DNA of 64,000 nucleotides. It comes from Nocardioides alkalitolerans (GTDB lineage Bacteria > Actinomycetota > Actinomycetes > Propionibacteriales > Nocardioidaceae). Both the position numbers and the translations under genes were made by a program. Below the pieces are notes generated by a model. That model saw nothing but the letters and a program-made list of their open reading frames with translations. It was not told the origin of the DNA and ran no database searches. Positions 43,955 through 55,631 of this stretch are shown one piece after another; within the stretch, counting starts at the first letter, position 1, and each line of letters begins with the position of its first letter. The stretch lies in assembly GCA_038184435.1 (NCBI GenBank), contig CP116227.1, forward strand, positions 1,703,501 to 1,767,500, given 5' to 3'.

Positions 43955-45004
43955 TCACGGGGTCGTGGGGACCGTGATGTCGCCGTCGATGATCTGCTGC
44001 TTGTACTCGTCCAGCTGGTCGACGATGTCGTCGACGAAGCCGCCGCTGGTCGAGTAGCCCACGCCGTCGGCCGCGAGGTCGTAGGTGACCGTGCCACCCA
44101 CGTCCTCACCGTTGACGATGTCGGACAGGTACTCGTAGACCGCCACGTCGACGTTCTTCAGCATCGACGTCATGATCGCGTCCTGCACCGACGGGTCGGC
44201 GGTGTTGTACTGGTCGGAGTCGACACCGATCGCGCGGTTGTCGGACTCGGCCGCCGCCTCGAAGACGCCGCCACCCGAGCCGCCGGCCGCGTGGTAGACG
44301 ATGTCGGCACCCGCGTCGTACATGCCCTGGGCGGCGGTCTTGCCGCGCGCCGGGTCGGCGAAGCCGGAGAAGTCCGGCGGCTGCGTCAGGTAGGTGACGT
44401 CGATCCGGATGTCCGGGTTGACCGCCTCGGCGCCCGCCTCGTAGCCCGCCTGGAACTTCTGGATCAGCGGGGTCTCGACACCACCGATGAAGCCGATGTG
44501 GTCGGTCTCCGTCTTGAGCGCCGCCGCGGCGCCAACCAGGAACGAGCCCTGCTCCTCGGCGAACACGAGGTTGGTGACGTTGTCGAGGTCGTTGCTCGCG
44601 TCGTCGATGATCGCGAACTCGACGTCGGGGTACTCCGCCGACACCTTCGCGACGGCCTGGCCGTAGGCGAAGCCGACCGCGACGATCGGGTTGTAACCGG
44701 CGTCGGCGAAGGTGCGCAGGCGCTCCTCGCGGGCCGACTCGGCCTCGCCGTCCTCGGCCTCCGACTCCTGCGACTCGACGCCGAACTCGTCGATCGCCTT
44801 GTCGAGGCCCGCGGCCGCCGAGTCGTTGAAGGACTGGTCGCCACGGCCGCCGACGTCGTACGCCAGGCCGACCTTCACGTCGGAGCCGGCGCCGTCGCCG
44901 CCACCGCCGTTCGAGCTGTCGTCGTTGTTGCTACCGCTGTCACCGCAGCCGGCCAGGGCCAGGACACCCGCGGCAAGGACCGCGGCGAACTTCGTGCGCC
45001 TCAC
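43955..45004 (-). CDS. BMP-family nucleoside-binding lipoprotein
   Basis: 349 residues, lipobox LALAGC with lipidated C20. A Ser/Asn/Gly linker leads into the PnrA/BMP fold: VGLAYDVGGRGDQSFNDSAA (Asp and Phe/Asn contacts to nucleoside), VGFAYGQAVAKV, IGFIGGVETPLIQKFQAGYE and YHAAGGSGGGVFEAA. Delivers nucleosides to the downstream ABC transporter. GTG start with GAGGAGG upstream. First gene of the operon BMP, ATPase, two permeases, cdd, P450. Confidence 0.94.
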   Translation of the reverse strand: MRRTKFAAVLAAGVLALAGCGDSGSNNDDSSNGGGGDGAGSDVKVGLAYDVGGRGDQSFNDSAAAGLDKAIDEFGVESQESEAEDGEAESAREERLRTFADAGYNPIVAVGFAYGQAVAKVSAEYPDVEFAIIDDASNDLDNVTNLVFAEEQGSFLVGAAAALKTETDHIGFIGGVETPLIQKFQAGYEAGAEAVNPDIRIDVTYLTQPPDFSGFADPARGKTAAQGMYDAGADIVYHAAGGSGGGVFEAAAESDNRAIGVDSDQYNTADPSVQDAIMTSMLKNVDVAVYEYLSDIVNGEDVGGTVTYDLAADGVGYSTSGGFVDDIVDQLDEYKQQIIDGDITVPTTP

Positions 45005-45119
45005 GAAGCCTCCTCAAAGAAATATCGTGCTCGGGAGCGCCGCTGGTCGGGCGCAACGCGCTCACACTAACGGCGCGGATCGGGGCGTCACGTCGATCCG
45101 GTCGTTCTCCATCGAACTG

Positions 45120-46310
45120 TTACCTAGCGTTGACGGCGGGCCCCGCGAGGGCCTCGAGCGCGGTCTCCACGAGCAGCGCGGCGCCGATGGTGACGGCGCG
45201 CTCGTCGACCACCAGGTCGCCTTGGTGGAGGTCGTAGGTGCGCCCGCCCGGGGTGCGCGTGCCGAGCCGGGCGAGGGCCCCGGGCACCTGCTGCAGGTAC
45301 CACCCGAAGTCCTCGCCACCGAGGCTCTGCCGCGTGGTCGCGACCCCCGTCGGGCCGAGCACCGTCAGGGCGGCCCGCCGCAGCGCGGCGGTCGCGGCGG
45401 CGGCGTTGACGACGGGCGGTACGCCGCGCGTGTAGTGCACGAGGGCCTCGACGCCGTAGGGCTCGGCGAGCAGCTGGACGGCGCGGCGCACGACGTCCTC
45501 CGCGACGGCCCAGGCGTCGGCGTCGAGCATGCGGACCGTGCCGGACATGCGGCCCTCGGCGGGGATGACGTTGGGCGCGACGCCCGCCTCGACCTGGCCC
45601 CAGACGACGCTGACCCCGGCGCGCGGATCGATGCGGCGCGAGAGCACCGCGGGCAGCTCGGTGAGCAGCTTGCCGAGCGCGAAGGTCAGGTCCTCGGTCA
45701 GGTGCGGTCGCGACGTGTGGCCGCCACGGCCCGAGAGGTGGATGACGAGGTGGTCGGCGGCACCGGTGATCGGACCCTCGAGGAGCCCGACCTCGCCGAC
45801 GTCGAGCGAGGGGTCGCAGTGGAGGGCGAACACGGACGAGACGTCGGCCAGCGCACCGGCGGCGACCAGCTCGAGCGCCCCGCCGGGCATGACCTCCTCG
45901 GCCGGTTGGAAGAGCAGGCGCACGCGGCCCGGCAGCGCCCCCCGCTCGTGCAGCTGCTGCAGGGTGAGCGCGGCTCCCAGCAGCGCACTGGCGTGCACGT
46001 CGTGCCCGCAGGCGTGGGCGACCCCCGGCACGGTGCTCGCCCAGGCGAGCCCGGTGCGGTCGTCGAGCGGGAGCGCGTCGATGTCGCCGCGCAGCGCCAC
46101 GACCGGGCCCTCGCCCTCGGTGCCGACCTCGGCCACGAGCCCCGTGGTCGTCAGCGTGCGCACCCGGATGCCCGCCGCACCCAGCCGGTCCGCGAGCAGC
46201 CGGGTGGTGCGGGTCTCCGTCCAGGCCAGCTCGGGGTGGGCGTGGAGGTCGCGGCGCACGGCCACCAGCTCGTCGGCGAGCGCGGTGAGGATCTCGGAGG
46301 TGGCGTGCAC
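45120..46310 (-). CDS. M20-family amidohydrolase
   Basis: 396 residues, peptidase M20D group (IAA-amino-acid hydrolase/HipO-like). RRDLHAHPELAWTETRTTRL, metal ligands in VAHACGHDVHASALLGAA and FQPAEEVMPGG, HCDP and the dimerisation domain GRGGHTSRPHLTEDL; the C-terminal ligand region is SLGGEDFGWYLQ. Hydrolyses an N-acyl amino acid or similar; substrate unknown. GTG 46310 is chosen because a leaderless-type -10 lies 8 nt upstream. Confidence 0.92.
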   Translation of the reverse strand: MHATSEILTALADELVAVRRDLHAHPELAWTETRTTRLLADRLGAAGIRVRTLTTTGLVAEVGTEGEGPVVALRGDIDALPLDDRTGLAWASTVPGVAHACGHDVHASALLGAALTLQQLHERGALPGRVRLLFQPAEEVMPGGALELVAAGALADVSSVFALHCDPSLDVGEVGLLEGPITGAADHLVIHLSGRGGHTSRPHLTEDLTFALGKLLTELPAVLSRRIDPRAGVSVVWGQVEAGVAPNVIPAEGRMSGTVRMLDADAWAVAEDVVRRAVQLLAEPYGVEALVHYTRGVPPVVNAAAATAALRRAALTVLGPTGVATTRQSLGGEDFGWYLQQVPGALARLGTRTPGGRTYDLHQGDLVVDERAVTIGAALLVETALEALAGPAVNAR

Positions 46311-46318
46311 GAAGGCTG

Positions 46319-46324
46319 ACCCTA
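46319..46324 (-). promoter_or_regulatory. -10 hexamer TAGGGT of the amidohydrolase, leaderless type
   Basis: TAGGGT on the minus strand, then 8 nt, then GTG 46310. Confidence 0.5.
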
Positions 46325-46392
46325 GCGAAGGGGTGACCGGGTGCTGCGGCCCGGTGACCCCGGCCACCACCTCACGAGCGGTACGGCGCGGC

Positions 46393-47394
46393 TCAGCCCG
46401 CGTCGTACGCCTCGAGCACGCGGTCGGCGGCCACGGTGGCGGGCAGGTCGCCCGCGAGCACCGAGGCGCGGATCTCGTCGCGGACGGCGCGCACGCCGGC
46501 GGAGTGCCGCAGGCGCTGCTCCAGCTCGTCGCGCACGAGCGCCCAGGTGAACTCCAGCTGCTGCTCGGCGCGCTTCGCGCCGAGGCCCTCGGGCCCGAGG
46601 TGGTCCCGGTGGCCGAGGATGCGCTCCCACAGGTCGTCGACGCCGACGTCGGTGAGCGCCGAGCAGGTCACGACCGGCGGGGCCCACTCCCCCGACGCGG
46701 CGCTCCCCCGCACCAGGCGCAACGCCCCGGCGAGCTCGCGCGCGGCGGAGCGGGCCTCCAGCTCGCGGTCGCCGTCGGCCTTGTTGACCGCGACGACGTC
46801 CGCGATCTCGAGGATGCCCTTCTTGATGCCCTGGAGCTGGTCGCCCGTGCGGGCCAGCGTGAGGAACAGGAAGGTGTCGACCATGCCCGCGACGGTGATC
46901 TCCGACTGGCCGACGCCGACGGTCTCGACGAGCACGACGTCGTACCCGGCCGCCTCGAGCACGGCCATCGCCTGCACGGTCGCGCGGGCGACACCACCGA
47001 GCGTGCCGGCCGACGGCGACGGCCGGATGTAGGCACCCGGGTCGGCCGAGAGCCGCCCCATGCGGGTCTTGTCGCCCAGCACGGACCCGCCCGTGCGCAC
47101 CGACGACGGGTCGACGGCGAGCACACCGACGCGGTGGCCCGCGGCGGTGAGCCGCGAGCCGAGCGCCTCGATGAAGGTCGACTTGCCGACGCCGGGCACG
47201 CCCGAGATGCCGACGCGCACGGCACGGGACTGCACGCCTGCGTCGGGCAGCCCCGCGAGCACGGTGAGCAGCTCGCGGGCCTGCGCCCGGTGCTGCGGAC
47301 GCGAGGACTCGACGAGGGTGATCGCCCGGGCCACGGCGGCGCGCCGCCCGGCCCGGACGCCCTCGACGAGGTCCTCGACGGAGGGAGCCGCCAT
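46393..47394 (-). CDS. meaB: Methylmalonyl-CoA mutase-associated GTPase MeaB
   Basis: 333 residues, SIMIBI-class GTPase that loads and protects the cobalamin of methylmalonyl-CoA mutase. P-loop GISGVPGVGKSTF, AVDPSSVRTGGSVLGDKTRM, DVVLVETVGVGQSE and NKADGD. ATG overlaps the mutase stop by one base (TGATG), so the two are made together. Confidence 0.95.
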   Translation of the reverse strand: MAAPSVEDLVEGVRAGRRAAVARAITLVESSRPQHRAQARELLTVLAGLPDAGVQSRAVRVGISGVPGVGKSTFIEALGSRLTAAGHRVGVLAVDPSSVRTGGSVLGDKTRMGRLSADPGAYIRPSPSAGTLGGVARATVQAMAVLEAAGYDVVLVETVGVGQSEITVAGMVDTFLFLTLARTGDQLQGIKKGILEIADVVAVNKADGDRELEARSAARELAGALRLVRGSAASGEWAPPVVTCSALTDVGVDDLWERILGHRDHLGPEGLGAKRAEQQLEFTWALVRDELEQRLRHSAGVRAVRDEIRASVLAGDLPATVAADRVLEAYDAG

Positions 47395-49568
47395 CAGTGA
47401 CCCAGCTGCTCCCGCAGCTTGGCCAGCAGGTCGAGCGCGGACTCCGCGATCACGGTGCCCGGCAGGAACACCGAGGCGGCACCCATCTCGAGGAGCGTGG
47501 GGACGTCGTCCGGCGGGATGACGCCTCCGATGACGACCATGATGTCGTCACGCCCCTGCTCCGCGAGCGCCCGCTTGAGCGCCGGGAGCAGGGTGAGGTG
47601 GCCGGCCGCGAGCGAGCTGACACCCACGAGGTGGACGTCGGCGTCGACCGCCTGCTGGGCGACCTCCTCCGGGGTGGAGAACAGCGGCCCCACGTCGACG
47701 TCGAAGCCCATGTCGGCGAACGCCGAGACGATCACCTTCTGGCCGCGGTCGTGACCGTCCTGGCCCATCTTCGCGACGAGGATGCGGGGCCGCCGACCCT
47801 CCGCCTCCTCGAACTCCGCGGTCGCGTCGACGACCTGCTGCACGAGGGACCCCCCGTCGCCGCTCTGGCCGGACTCGTCGCGGTACACGCCGGAGATGGT
47901 ACGGATGACGGCCTGGTGCCGCCCGTACACCTTCTCCAGCGCGTCGGAGATCTCGCCGACCGTCGCCTTCGCCCGGGCGGCGTCCACGGCGAGCGCGAGG
48001 AGGTTGCCGTCGAGCGAGCCCTTCGCGGGACCACGCTCGGCCGAGTTGGTCAGCGCCTCCAGCGCGCGCCGTACGGCGTCGTCGTCGCGCTCGGCGCGCA
48101 GGCGCTCGAGCTTGGCGACCTGGCGGCGGTAGACGTCGTCGTTGTCGACCTTGAGCACGTCGAGCTTGTCCTCCGCCGCGAGGCGGAAGGTGTTGACGCC
48201 GATGACCTTCTGCGCGCCGGAGTCGATGCGGGCCTGCGTGCGGGCCGCCGCCTCCTCGATGCGCATCTTGGGGATGCCCTGCTCGATCGCCGCCGCCATG
48301 CCGCCGGCCTGCTCGGCCTCGGTGATGTGGGCCCACGCCCGCTCGGCGAGGTCGTGGGTGAGGCGCTCGATGTAGTACGAGCCCGCCCAGGGGTCGATCG
48401 TGCCGGTCGTGCCCGACTCCTGCTGCAGCAGCAGCTGCGTGTTGCGGGCGATGCGCGCCGAGAAGTCGGTCGGCAGCGCGATCGCCTCGTCGAGCGCGTT
48501 GGTGTGGAGCGACTGCGTGTGGCCCTGGGTCGCGGCCATGGCCTCGATCGCCGTGCGCCCGACGTTGTTGAAGACGTCCTGCGCCGTCAGCGACCAGCCC
48601 GAGGTCTGCGAGTGCGTGCGCAGCGAAAGTGACTTGGGGTTCGTCGGGTCGAACTGCCGCACCAGTCGCGCCCACAGGGCGCGGGCCGCGCGCATCTTCG
48701 CGACCTCCATCGAGAAGTTCATGCCGATCGCCCAGAAGAACGACAGGCGCGGCGCGAACTTGTCGATGTCGATGCCGGCCTCGAGGCCGGCCCGGATGTA
48801 CTCGACGCCGTCGGCCAGCGTGTAGGCCAGCTCGAGGTCCTGCGTCGCCCCGGCCTCCTGGATGTGGTAGCCGGAGATCGAGATGGAGTTGAACCGCGGC
48901 ATCCGCGCCGACGTGTAGCTGAAGATGTCGGAGATGATCCGCATCGACGGCGACGGCGGGTAGATGTAGGTGTTGCGGACCATGAACTCCTTGAGGATGT
49001 CGTTCTGGATCGTCCCCGCGAGCTGCTCCGGCTTCACCCCCTGCTCCTCCGCCGCGACGATGTAGAGCGCGAGCACGGGCAGCACGGCGCCGTTCATCGT
49101 CATCGACACCGACATCTCGTCGAGCGGGATGCCGTCGAACAGGGTGCGCGTGTCGTAGATGGAGTCGATGGCCACGCCCGCCATGCCGACGTCGCCGCGC
49201 ACGCGCGGGTGGTCGGAGTCGTAGCCGCGGTGCGTCGCCAGGTCGAAGGCCACCGAGAGGCCCTTCTGGCCGGCCGCCAGGTTGCGCCGGTAGAACGCGT
49301 TCGACTCCTCGGCGGTCGAGAACCCGGCGTACTGCCGGATCGTCCACGGCTGGGTCGTGTACATCGTCGGGTAGGGCCCGCGCAGGAACGGGCTCAGCCC
49401 CGGCCACGTGCCCAACGCGTCGAGGCCCGCGACGTCGGACTCGTCGTAGCGCGGCTTGATCGGGATGCCCTCGGGCGACTGCCACGGCTCCGGGGCGTCG
49501 TCGTCCCAGCCCATGGTCCAGTCCGGACCCCGCAGCTCCGCCCCGCGGAAGCTCTTCGGAACGCTCAT
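47394..49568 (-). CDS. mutB: Methylmalonyl-CoA mutase, large (catalytic) subunit
   Basis: Adenosylcobalamin-dependent interconversion of (R)-methylmalonyl-CoA and succinyl-CoA. 724 residues. TIM-barrel with TMYTTQPWTIRQYAGFSTAE, AFDLATHRGYDSD, QQESGTTGTIDPWAGSY; C-terminal B12 domain with KMGQDGHDRG (lower axial ligand His606), VGVSSLAAGH and GGVIPPDD. ATG overlaps the small-subunit stop (ATGA), with a GGAGAG Shine-Dalgarno sequence. With the carboxylase at the window start it could route propionyl-CoA to the TCA cycle; epimerase is not in the window. Confidence 0.97.
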   Translation of the reverse strand: MSVPKSFRGAELRGPDWTMGWDDDAPEPWQSPEGIPIKPRYDESDVAGLDALGTWPGLSPFLRGPYPTMYTTQPWTIRQYAGFSTAEESNAFYRRNLAAGQKGLSVAFDLATHRGYDSDHPRVRGDVGMAGVAIDSIYDTRTLFDGIPLDEMSVSMTMNGAVLPVLALYIVAAEEQGVKPEQLAGTIQNDILKEFMVRNTYIYPPSPSMRIISDIFSYTSARMPRFNSISISGYHIQEAGATQDLELAYTLADGVEYIRAGLEAGIDIDKFAPRLSFFWAIGMNFSMEVAKMRAARALWARLVRQFDPTNPKSLSLRTHSQTSGWSLTAQDVFNNVGRTAIEAMAATQGHTQSLHTNALDEAIALPTDFSARIARNTQLLLQQESGTTGTIDPWAGSYYIERLTHDLAERAWAHITEAEQAGGMAAAIEQGIPKMRIEEAAARTQARIDSGAQKVIGVNTFRLAAEDKLDVLKVDNDDVYRRQVAKLERLRAERDDDAVRRALEALTNSAERGPAKGSLDGNLLALAVDAARAKATVGEISDALEKVYGRHQAVIRTISGVYRDESGQSGDGGSLVQQVVDATAEFEEAEGRRPRILVAKMGQDGHDRGQKVIVSAFADMGFDVDVGPLFSTPEEVAQQAVDADVHLVGVSSLAAGHLTLLPALKRALAEQGRDDIMVVIGGVIPPDDVPTLLEMGAASVFLPGTVIAESALDLLAKLREQLGH

Positions 49569-51412
49569 GCCTGGCTCTCCTGTCCCAGCGCCGCCCGCGT
49601 GCGACCGAGGAACGCGAGCGCGTCGACCCCCATCGCGCACGCGTCGTCGGCGTAGTCCGTCTGCTTCCCCGCGATCACCACGTGCCGCGCACCGGCCGCA
49701 CGCAGCGCCGCCGCCGCCTCGGCTCCCCACGCGCCGTACGTCGCGTCCGCGCCCGCGAGGACCACGACGGGCAGCGGCCCGTGCGTCCCGACGGCCGCCT
49801 CGTACGCCGCGGTCACGGCCTCCGCGTCCGCGGTGGCGCCGGCGGGCTCGACCGCCACGCCGCCCGCCGCGAGGAGGTTGGTCGCGAACGTCGCCCGCGC
49901 CGTGTGGGTGGCCACCGTGCCCAGCGTCGCGAGGAACACGGGCCGCTCGGCGGGTGCGTCCCGCAGCGCCTCGAAGCTCGCGCCGTAGGGCCGTACCGCG
50001 TCCCACTCGGCGTGCCAGTCGGCGTCGCGCACCCGCTCGGGCAGCTCCTCGGCGAGGTTCGGGAACTCCGACAGCCCGGTCAGCGGGCGCTTGCGCGTCG
50101 CCACCTGCTTCTCGCGCGCGGCCACGGTCGCGTCGACGAGCGGCGCGACGGCGGCGTCGAGGTCGTCGGCTCCGTCGAGGTCGGGGAACACCGCCCACGC
50201 CGCGACGGCGAGGTCGTCGGTGAGGCGCTCGACGGCGTAGGCACCGCCGGCGATGTCGCCGACCTTGCCCAGGTGGGCCTCGTCGATGAGGAGGTGCGAG
50301 ATGTTGCGGGCCACGCGGCGACCGAGCGTCTCCGGACGCCCCAGGGGCGCGTCGAAGGGCAGGACGGTGACGGCGTCGGCCCCGCCCACCCCGGCCGCGA
50401 ACGCGGCGACCGTCGTGCGCAGCATGTTGACGTAGGGGTCGAACCGGCTCGTCATCGGGCGGCTCGTCACGGCGTGCTGGCGCTGCTCCACGCCAGCCGC
50501 ACCATCGACGCCGGCCTGGTCGAGGCCGCTCAGCTCGAGCACCCGCGCCCAGAGCCGGCGCGCGGCCCGGAGCTTGGCGATCGAGGCGAACTGCTCGTCG
50601 GTCACGGCGATGCGGAACTCCATCAGCCCCGCGGCCGTCGCCACGTCGAGCCCGGCCCCGCCCTCCGCCTCGGCGGCGGTGAGCACGCGGAGCGCGCGCA
50701 CGCCGACGGCCAGGGCGTAGGCGAGGTCCTGCGCGTCCGAGGCACCCCGGTCGTGCACCGTGGTGGCGTCGACGACGAGGCCGAGCACGCCGGCGTCGAC
50801 CGCCAGGCGGGCCACGGCGACGAGGTCCTCGGCTGGCGCCAGCGCGTCGACGCCCAGGTTGGTGCCGGGAGCGGGCGTGGTCGCCTCGAGGTGCGCCAGG
50901 AACGCCCGCGCGACGGCGACTCCGGCGCCGGGCTCCCGCGGGGCCTCGAGCACGACGGGGGCGAGGTCGAGGTAGACGCCCTTCAGGAGGGCGTCGAGGT
51001 CGGTGTCGGCGTCGACGCGCAGCCACAGCGAGGTGACGCCGCCCTCGAGGTCGAGGAGCAGCGTCTCGTTCGCGTCCTTCGCCGGCACGGACCGGGCGCC
51101 CAGGTGGGCCCGGATGTCCCAGCCGCCGGTGCGCGACGGGCGCAGGACGCCCGCCCGCAGGTGCTCGACGTCCTCGGGGCGACCGATCGGCGGCACCGCG
51201 ATCCCGTCGAGGGTGGTCCGGGTCAGCTTGTCCCAGACCGCCGCGTCGGGGTCCTCGTCGGTCAGCCGACGGCTCTTGCGCAGCACGCGCGCCGTCTCGG
51301 CCTCCCAGTCCGCCTGGCCCCAGGCGTCGGTCTCCGGGTCGGCGAGGGCCAGCGCACCCTGGTCGGGTTGCAGCTCGGTCGGCTCGTCGAGCCCGCCTTC
51401 GACTTCGCTCAT
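49565..51412 (-). CDS. mutA: Methylmalonyl-CoA mutase, small subunit
   Basis: 615 residues, homologous to the large subunit but without the catalytic residues; the B12 domain is degenerate (no DxHxxG). GAGVAVARAFLAHLEATTPA, TSRFDPYVNMLRTTVAAFAA, AVERLTDDLAVAAWAVFPD. ATG 51412 is preferred over TTG 51421 because TATATT ends exactly 7 nt upstream. First gene of mutA-mutB-meaB. Confidence 0.95.
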   Translation of the reverse strand: MSEVEGGLDEPTELQPDQGALALADPETDAWGQADWEAETARVLRKSRRLTDEDPDAAVWDKLTRTTLDGIAVPPIGRPEDVEHLRAGVLRPSRTGGWDIRAHLGARSVPAKDANETLLLDLEGGVTSLWLRVDADTDLDALLKGVYLDLAPVVLEAPREPGAGVAVARAFLAHLEATTPAPGTNLGVDALAPAEDLVAVARLAVDAGVLGLVVDATTVHDRGASDAQDLAYALAVGVRALRVLTAAEAEGGAGLDVATAAGLMEFRIAVTDEQFASIAKLRAARRLWARVLELSGLDQAGVDGAAGVEQRQHAVTSRPMTSRFDPYVNMLRTTVAAFAAGVGGADAVTVLPFDAPLGRPETLGRRVARNISHLLIDEAHLGKVGDIAGGAYAVERLTDDLAVAAWAVFPDLDGADDLDAAVAPLVDATVAAREKQVATRKRPLTGLSEFPNLAEELPERVRDADWHAEWDAVRPYGASFEALRDAPAERPVFLATLGTVATHTARATFATNLLAAGGVAVEPAGATADAEAVTAAYEAAVGTHGPLPVVVLAGADATYGAWGAEAAAALRAAGARHVVIAGKQTDYADDACAMGVDALAFLGRTRAALGQESQA

Positions 51413-51419
51413 GGGCCGC

Positions 51420-51425
51420 AATATA
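51420..51425 (-). promoter_or_regulatory. -10 hexamer TATATT of mutA, leaderless type
   Basis: TATATT on the minus strand, then 7 nt, then ATG 51412. The best -10 match in the window. Confidence 0.65.
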
Positions 51426-51586
51426 GGGGAGGGTTCCTGCGCAGGGACCCCGACCCCCGCCGAGAACCGAACGATCGGTCGGCGACATATCTCACACCGG
51501 CGTCCGCGACCGTCGCCCCGCGCCCTTCACGCACCGGCCACCTCGTGGCCACGCCGCGGACGACCGGTCGGCGCACCGTGGCGTCC

Positions 51587-52702
51587 GTGCGCATCGCAGT
51601 CGTGACCGAGTCCTTCTACCCCGCGACCGACGGCACCACCACGACGGTCCGCAACCTCGTCGACCGTCTCGTCGACCGCGGGCACACCGTCCGCCTCGTG
51701 GCGCCAGCGCCGGGGCTGACGTCCTACCGGGGCGTCGAGATCGTGCGGGTGCGGGCGCTGGACAAGCCGGGCCGCCAGGTGCGCGCCGCGCTCGAGGGCT
51801 TCGCGCCCGACCTGGTGCACGTGACCTCCTCGGTCGAGCTCGGCCCGACGATCGGCCGCAAGGCGCTCAAGCACGCGCGGCGCCTCGGCGTGCCGACGCT
51901 CGTCGTGCAGCAGACCCCGGTGAGCGACCTGGCCGCTCCCCTGTGGCAGGCGAAGGTGGCCGAGCGTGCGGACCGCGTGCTCGTCACCGCCCGGTGGATG
52001 CAGGACCGTCTCGCGGCCCTCGGCGTCGAGGCCGGCCTCTGGTCACCGGGCGTCGACACCGCCGCCTTCTCCCCCGCCCTCCGCGACACGTGGCTGCACT
52101 CCTCGTGGGCGCGCGCCCGCGCGCGAGGCGGTCCGCGGGTGGTCGTCGGCTACGTCGGCGCGCTGGAGAAGGACCACGGCGTACGCCGCCTGCCCGCGCT
52201 GGCCGCGCTCCCGGGCGTGCGCCTCGTGGTCGTCGGCCAGGGATCGCAGCACGACTGGCTGGCGCACCGCACCACCGGCGTCGCCGGGTCCGCGAAGCTG
52301 GCCGGCCCCCTGGCGGCCGGGGACCTCGCCACGGCGATGGCCTCGCTCGACGTGCTCGTCCACCCCGGCGGACAGCTCACCTGCGCCCACGCCCTGCGCG
52401 AGGCCGGGGCGTCCGGCGTCCCGGTCGTGGCGGCCCGCACCGGCGGCGCCCGGGACGTCGTCCACCACCTCGAGTCGGGACTGCTCGTCGACGTGACCGA
52501 CCCGCGCGCCCTGGCCGACGCCGTGGGCGCCGTCGTCGCCGACCGCCAGCGCGGCCTGCTCGGTGCGCACGGTCGCCGGCTCGCCGAGCAGCGGACGTGG
52601 CGGGACGCCGTCGACGAGCTGCTCGCGGTGCACTACGGCGGCCTCGTGGCGACCGCCGCTTCCGCCACCCCGCTCGTCACCCCCTACGCGGCCGCGGGCT
52701 GA
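51587..52702 (+). CDS. GT4-family glycosyltransferase
   Basis: 371 residues, GT-B fold. RIAVVTESFYPATDGTTTTV at the N-terminus, GYVGALEKDHGVRRLPALAA, and the C-terminal donor site DVLVHPGGQLTCAHALREAG, then ASGVPVVAARTGGARDVV. Resembles PimB/MgtA-type mannosyltransferases of actinobacterial envelope glycolipids, where GDP-mannose is the donor; that specificity is inference. GTG 51578 is an alternative start. Divergent from mutA, no close partner. Confidence 0.88.
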   Translation: MRIAVVTESFYPATDGTTTTVRNLVDRLVDRGHTVRLVAPAPGLTSYRGVEIVRVRALDKPGRQVRAALEGFAPDLVHVTSSVELGPTIGRKALKHARRLGVPTLVVQQTPVSDLAAPLWQAKVAERADRVLVTARWMQDRLAALGVEAGLWSPGVDTAAFSPALRDTWLHSSWARARARGGPRVVVGYVGALEKDHGVRRLPALAALPGVRLVVVGQGSQHDWLAHRTTGVAGSAKLAGPLAAGDLATAMASLDVLVHPGGQLTCAHALREAGASGVPVVAARTGGARDVVHHLESGLLVDVTDPRALADAVGAVVADRQRGLLGAHGRRLAEQRTWRDAVDELLAVHYGGLVATAASATPLVTPYAAAG

Positions 52703-52704
52703 GG

Positions 52705-52738
52705 GGGCGCTGAAACCGCGCTGAGACCCCCAGCGCCC
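52705..52738 (+). terminator. Hairpin after the glycosyltransferase
   Basis: GGGCGCTG (52705-52712) and CAGCGCCC (52731-52738) with an 18-nt loop, 2 nt after the stop codon. A palindrome CCGGTAACCGG (52771-52781) further on lies in the sdh promoter region. Confidence 0.5.
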
Positions 52739-52841
52739 GTGCAGCCGGATTCCTGAGGACCTGTAACCCGCCGGTAACCGGGGATATGTCACACGGGCTG
52801 AGGTTCACCTTCATTACGACCTGGACAGTCGGAGGGGTACC

Positions 52842-53564
52842 GTGCCGCCCGTGGCAACCCCGACTCTCGTCAAGACGCCCCGGTCGACACGCTCGACCAT
52901 TGCACTGAAGCTGGTCATGGCCGTCAGCGGCCTGCTGTTCATCGCCTTCACGCTCGTGCACATGTACGGGAACCTGAAGGCGTTCTCAGGCCAGGAGAAG
53001 TTCAACGACTACGCGCACCACCTGCGCGAGCTCGGTGAGCCGATCCTCCCCTACGAGGGCTTCCTCTGGATCACGCGCGTGGGCCTGCTGGTCGCGCTCG
53101 TGGCCCACGTGACCGCCGCGGTGATCCTCGCGCGGCGTGCCGGTGCAGCCCGCCGGGACAAGTACCAGGTGAAGCGCAACGTCGCCTCGTCGCTCTCCTC
53201 GCGCACGATGCGCTGGGGCGGCGCCACGCTGCTGATCTTCATCATCTGGCACCTGATCAACTTCACGGCCGGCAAGGTCAACCCGCAGACCGGTGAGACG
53301 GGCGACGCCGCCGGCGACCCGTACTCGCTCCTGGTGGACACGTTCAGCGTCTGGTGGATGACGATCATCTACCTCGTGGCGATGCTCGCCCTCGCCTTCC
53401 ACCTCCACCACGGCACCTGGAGCTCCATCCAGACGCTCGGGTACACGAACACCGCCTCGTCGCGGGCCCGTGCGAAGCAGGCCGGCTGGCTGCTCGCCAT
53501 CGTGATCGCGGGCGGCTACTCGCTCGTGCCCCTGGCCGTGCTCACCGGAATCATCGAGAAGTAA
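52842..53564 (+). CDS. sdhC: Succinate dehydrogenase cytochrome b subunit (single-anchor type)
   Basis: 240 residues, five membrane helices (about 20-45, 75-100, 122-142, 165-190, 208-230). Histidines suited to heme ligation: TLVHMYGN, VAHVTAA, IIWHLINF, AFHLHHG. Binds heme b and menaquinone and anchors SdhAB to the membrane. GTG 52842 with GGAGGGG upstream; GTG 52851 is possible. First gene of sdhCAB. The order and single anchor match mycobacterial Sdh1 (Rv0249c-Rv0247c). Confidence 0.93.
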   Translation: MPPVATPTLVKTPRSTRSTIALKLVMAVSGLLFIAFTLVHMYGNLKAFSGQEKFNDYAHHLRELGEPILPYEGFLWITRVGLLVALVAHVTAAVILARRAGAARRDKYQVKRNVASSLSSRTMRWGGATLLIFIIWHLINFTAGKVNPQTGETGDAAGDPYSLLVDTFSVWWMTIIYLVAMLALAFHLHHGTWSSIQTLGYTNTASSRARAKQAGWLLAIVIAGGYSLVPLAVLTGIIEK

Positions 53565-53579
53565 GGGAGCCACGACACC

Positions 53580-55627
<2,048 letters not shown>

Positions 55628-55631
<4 letters not shown>
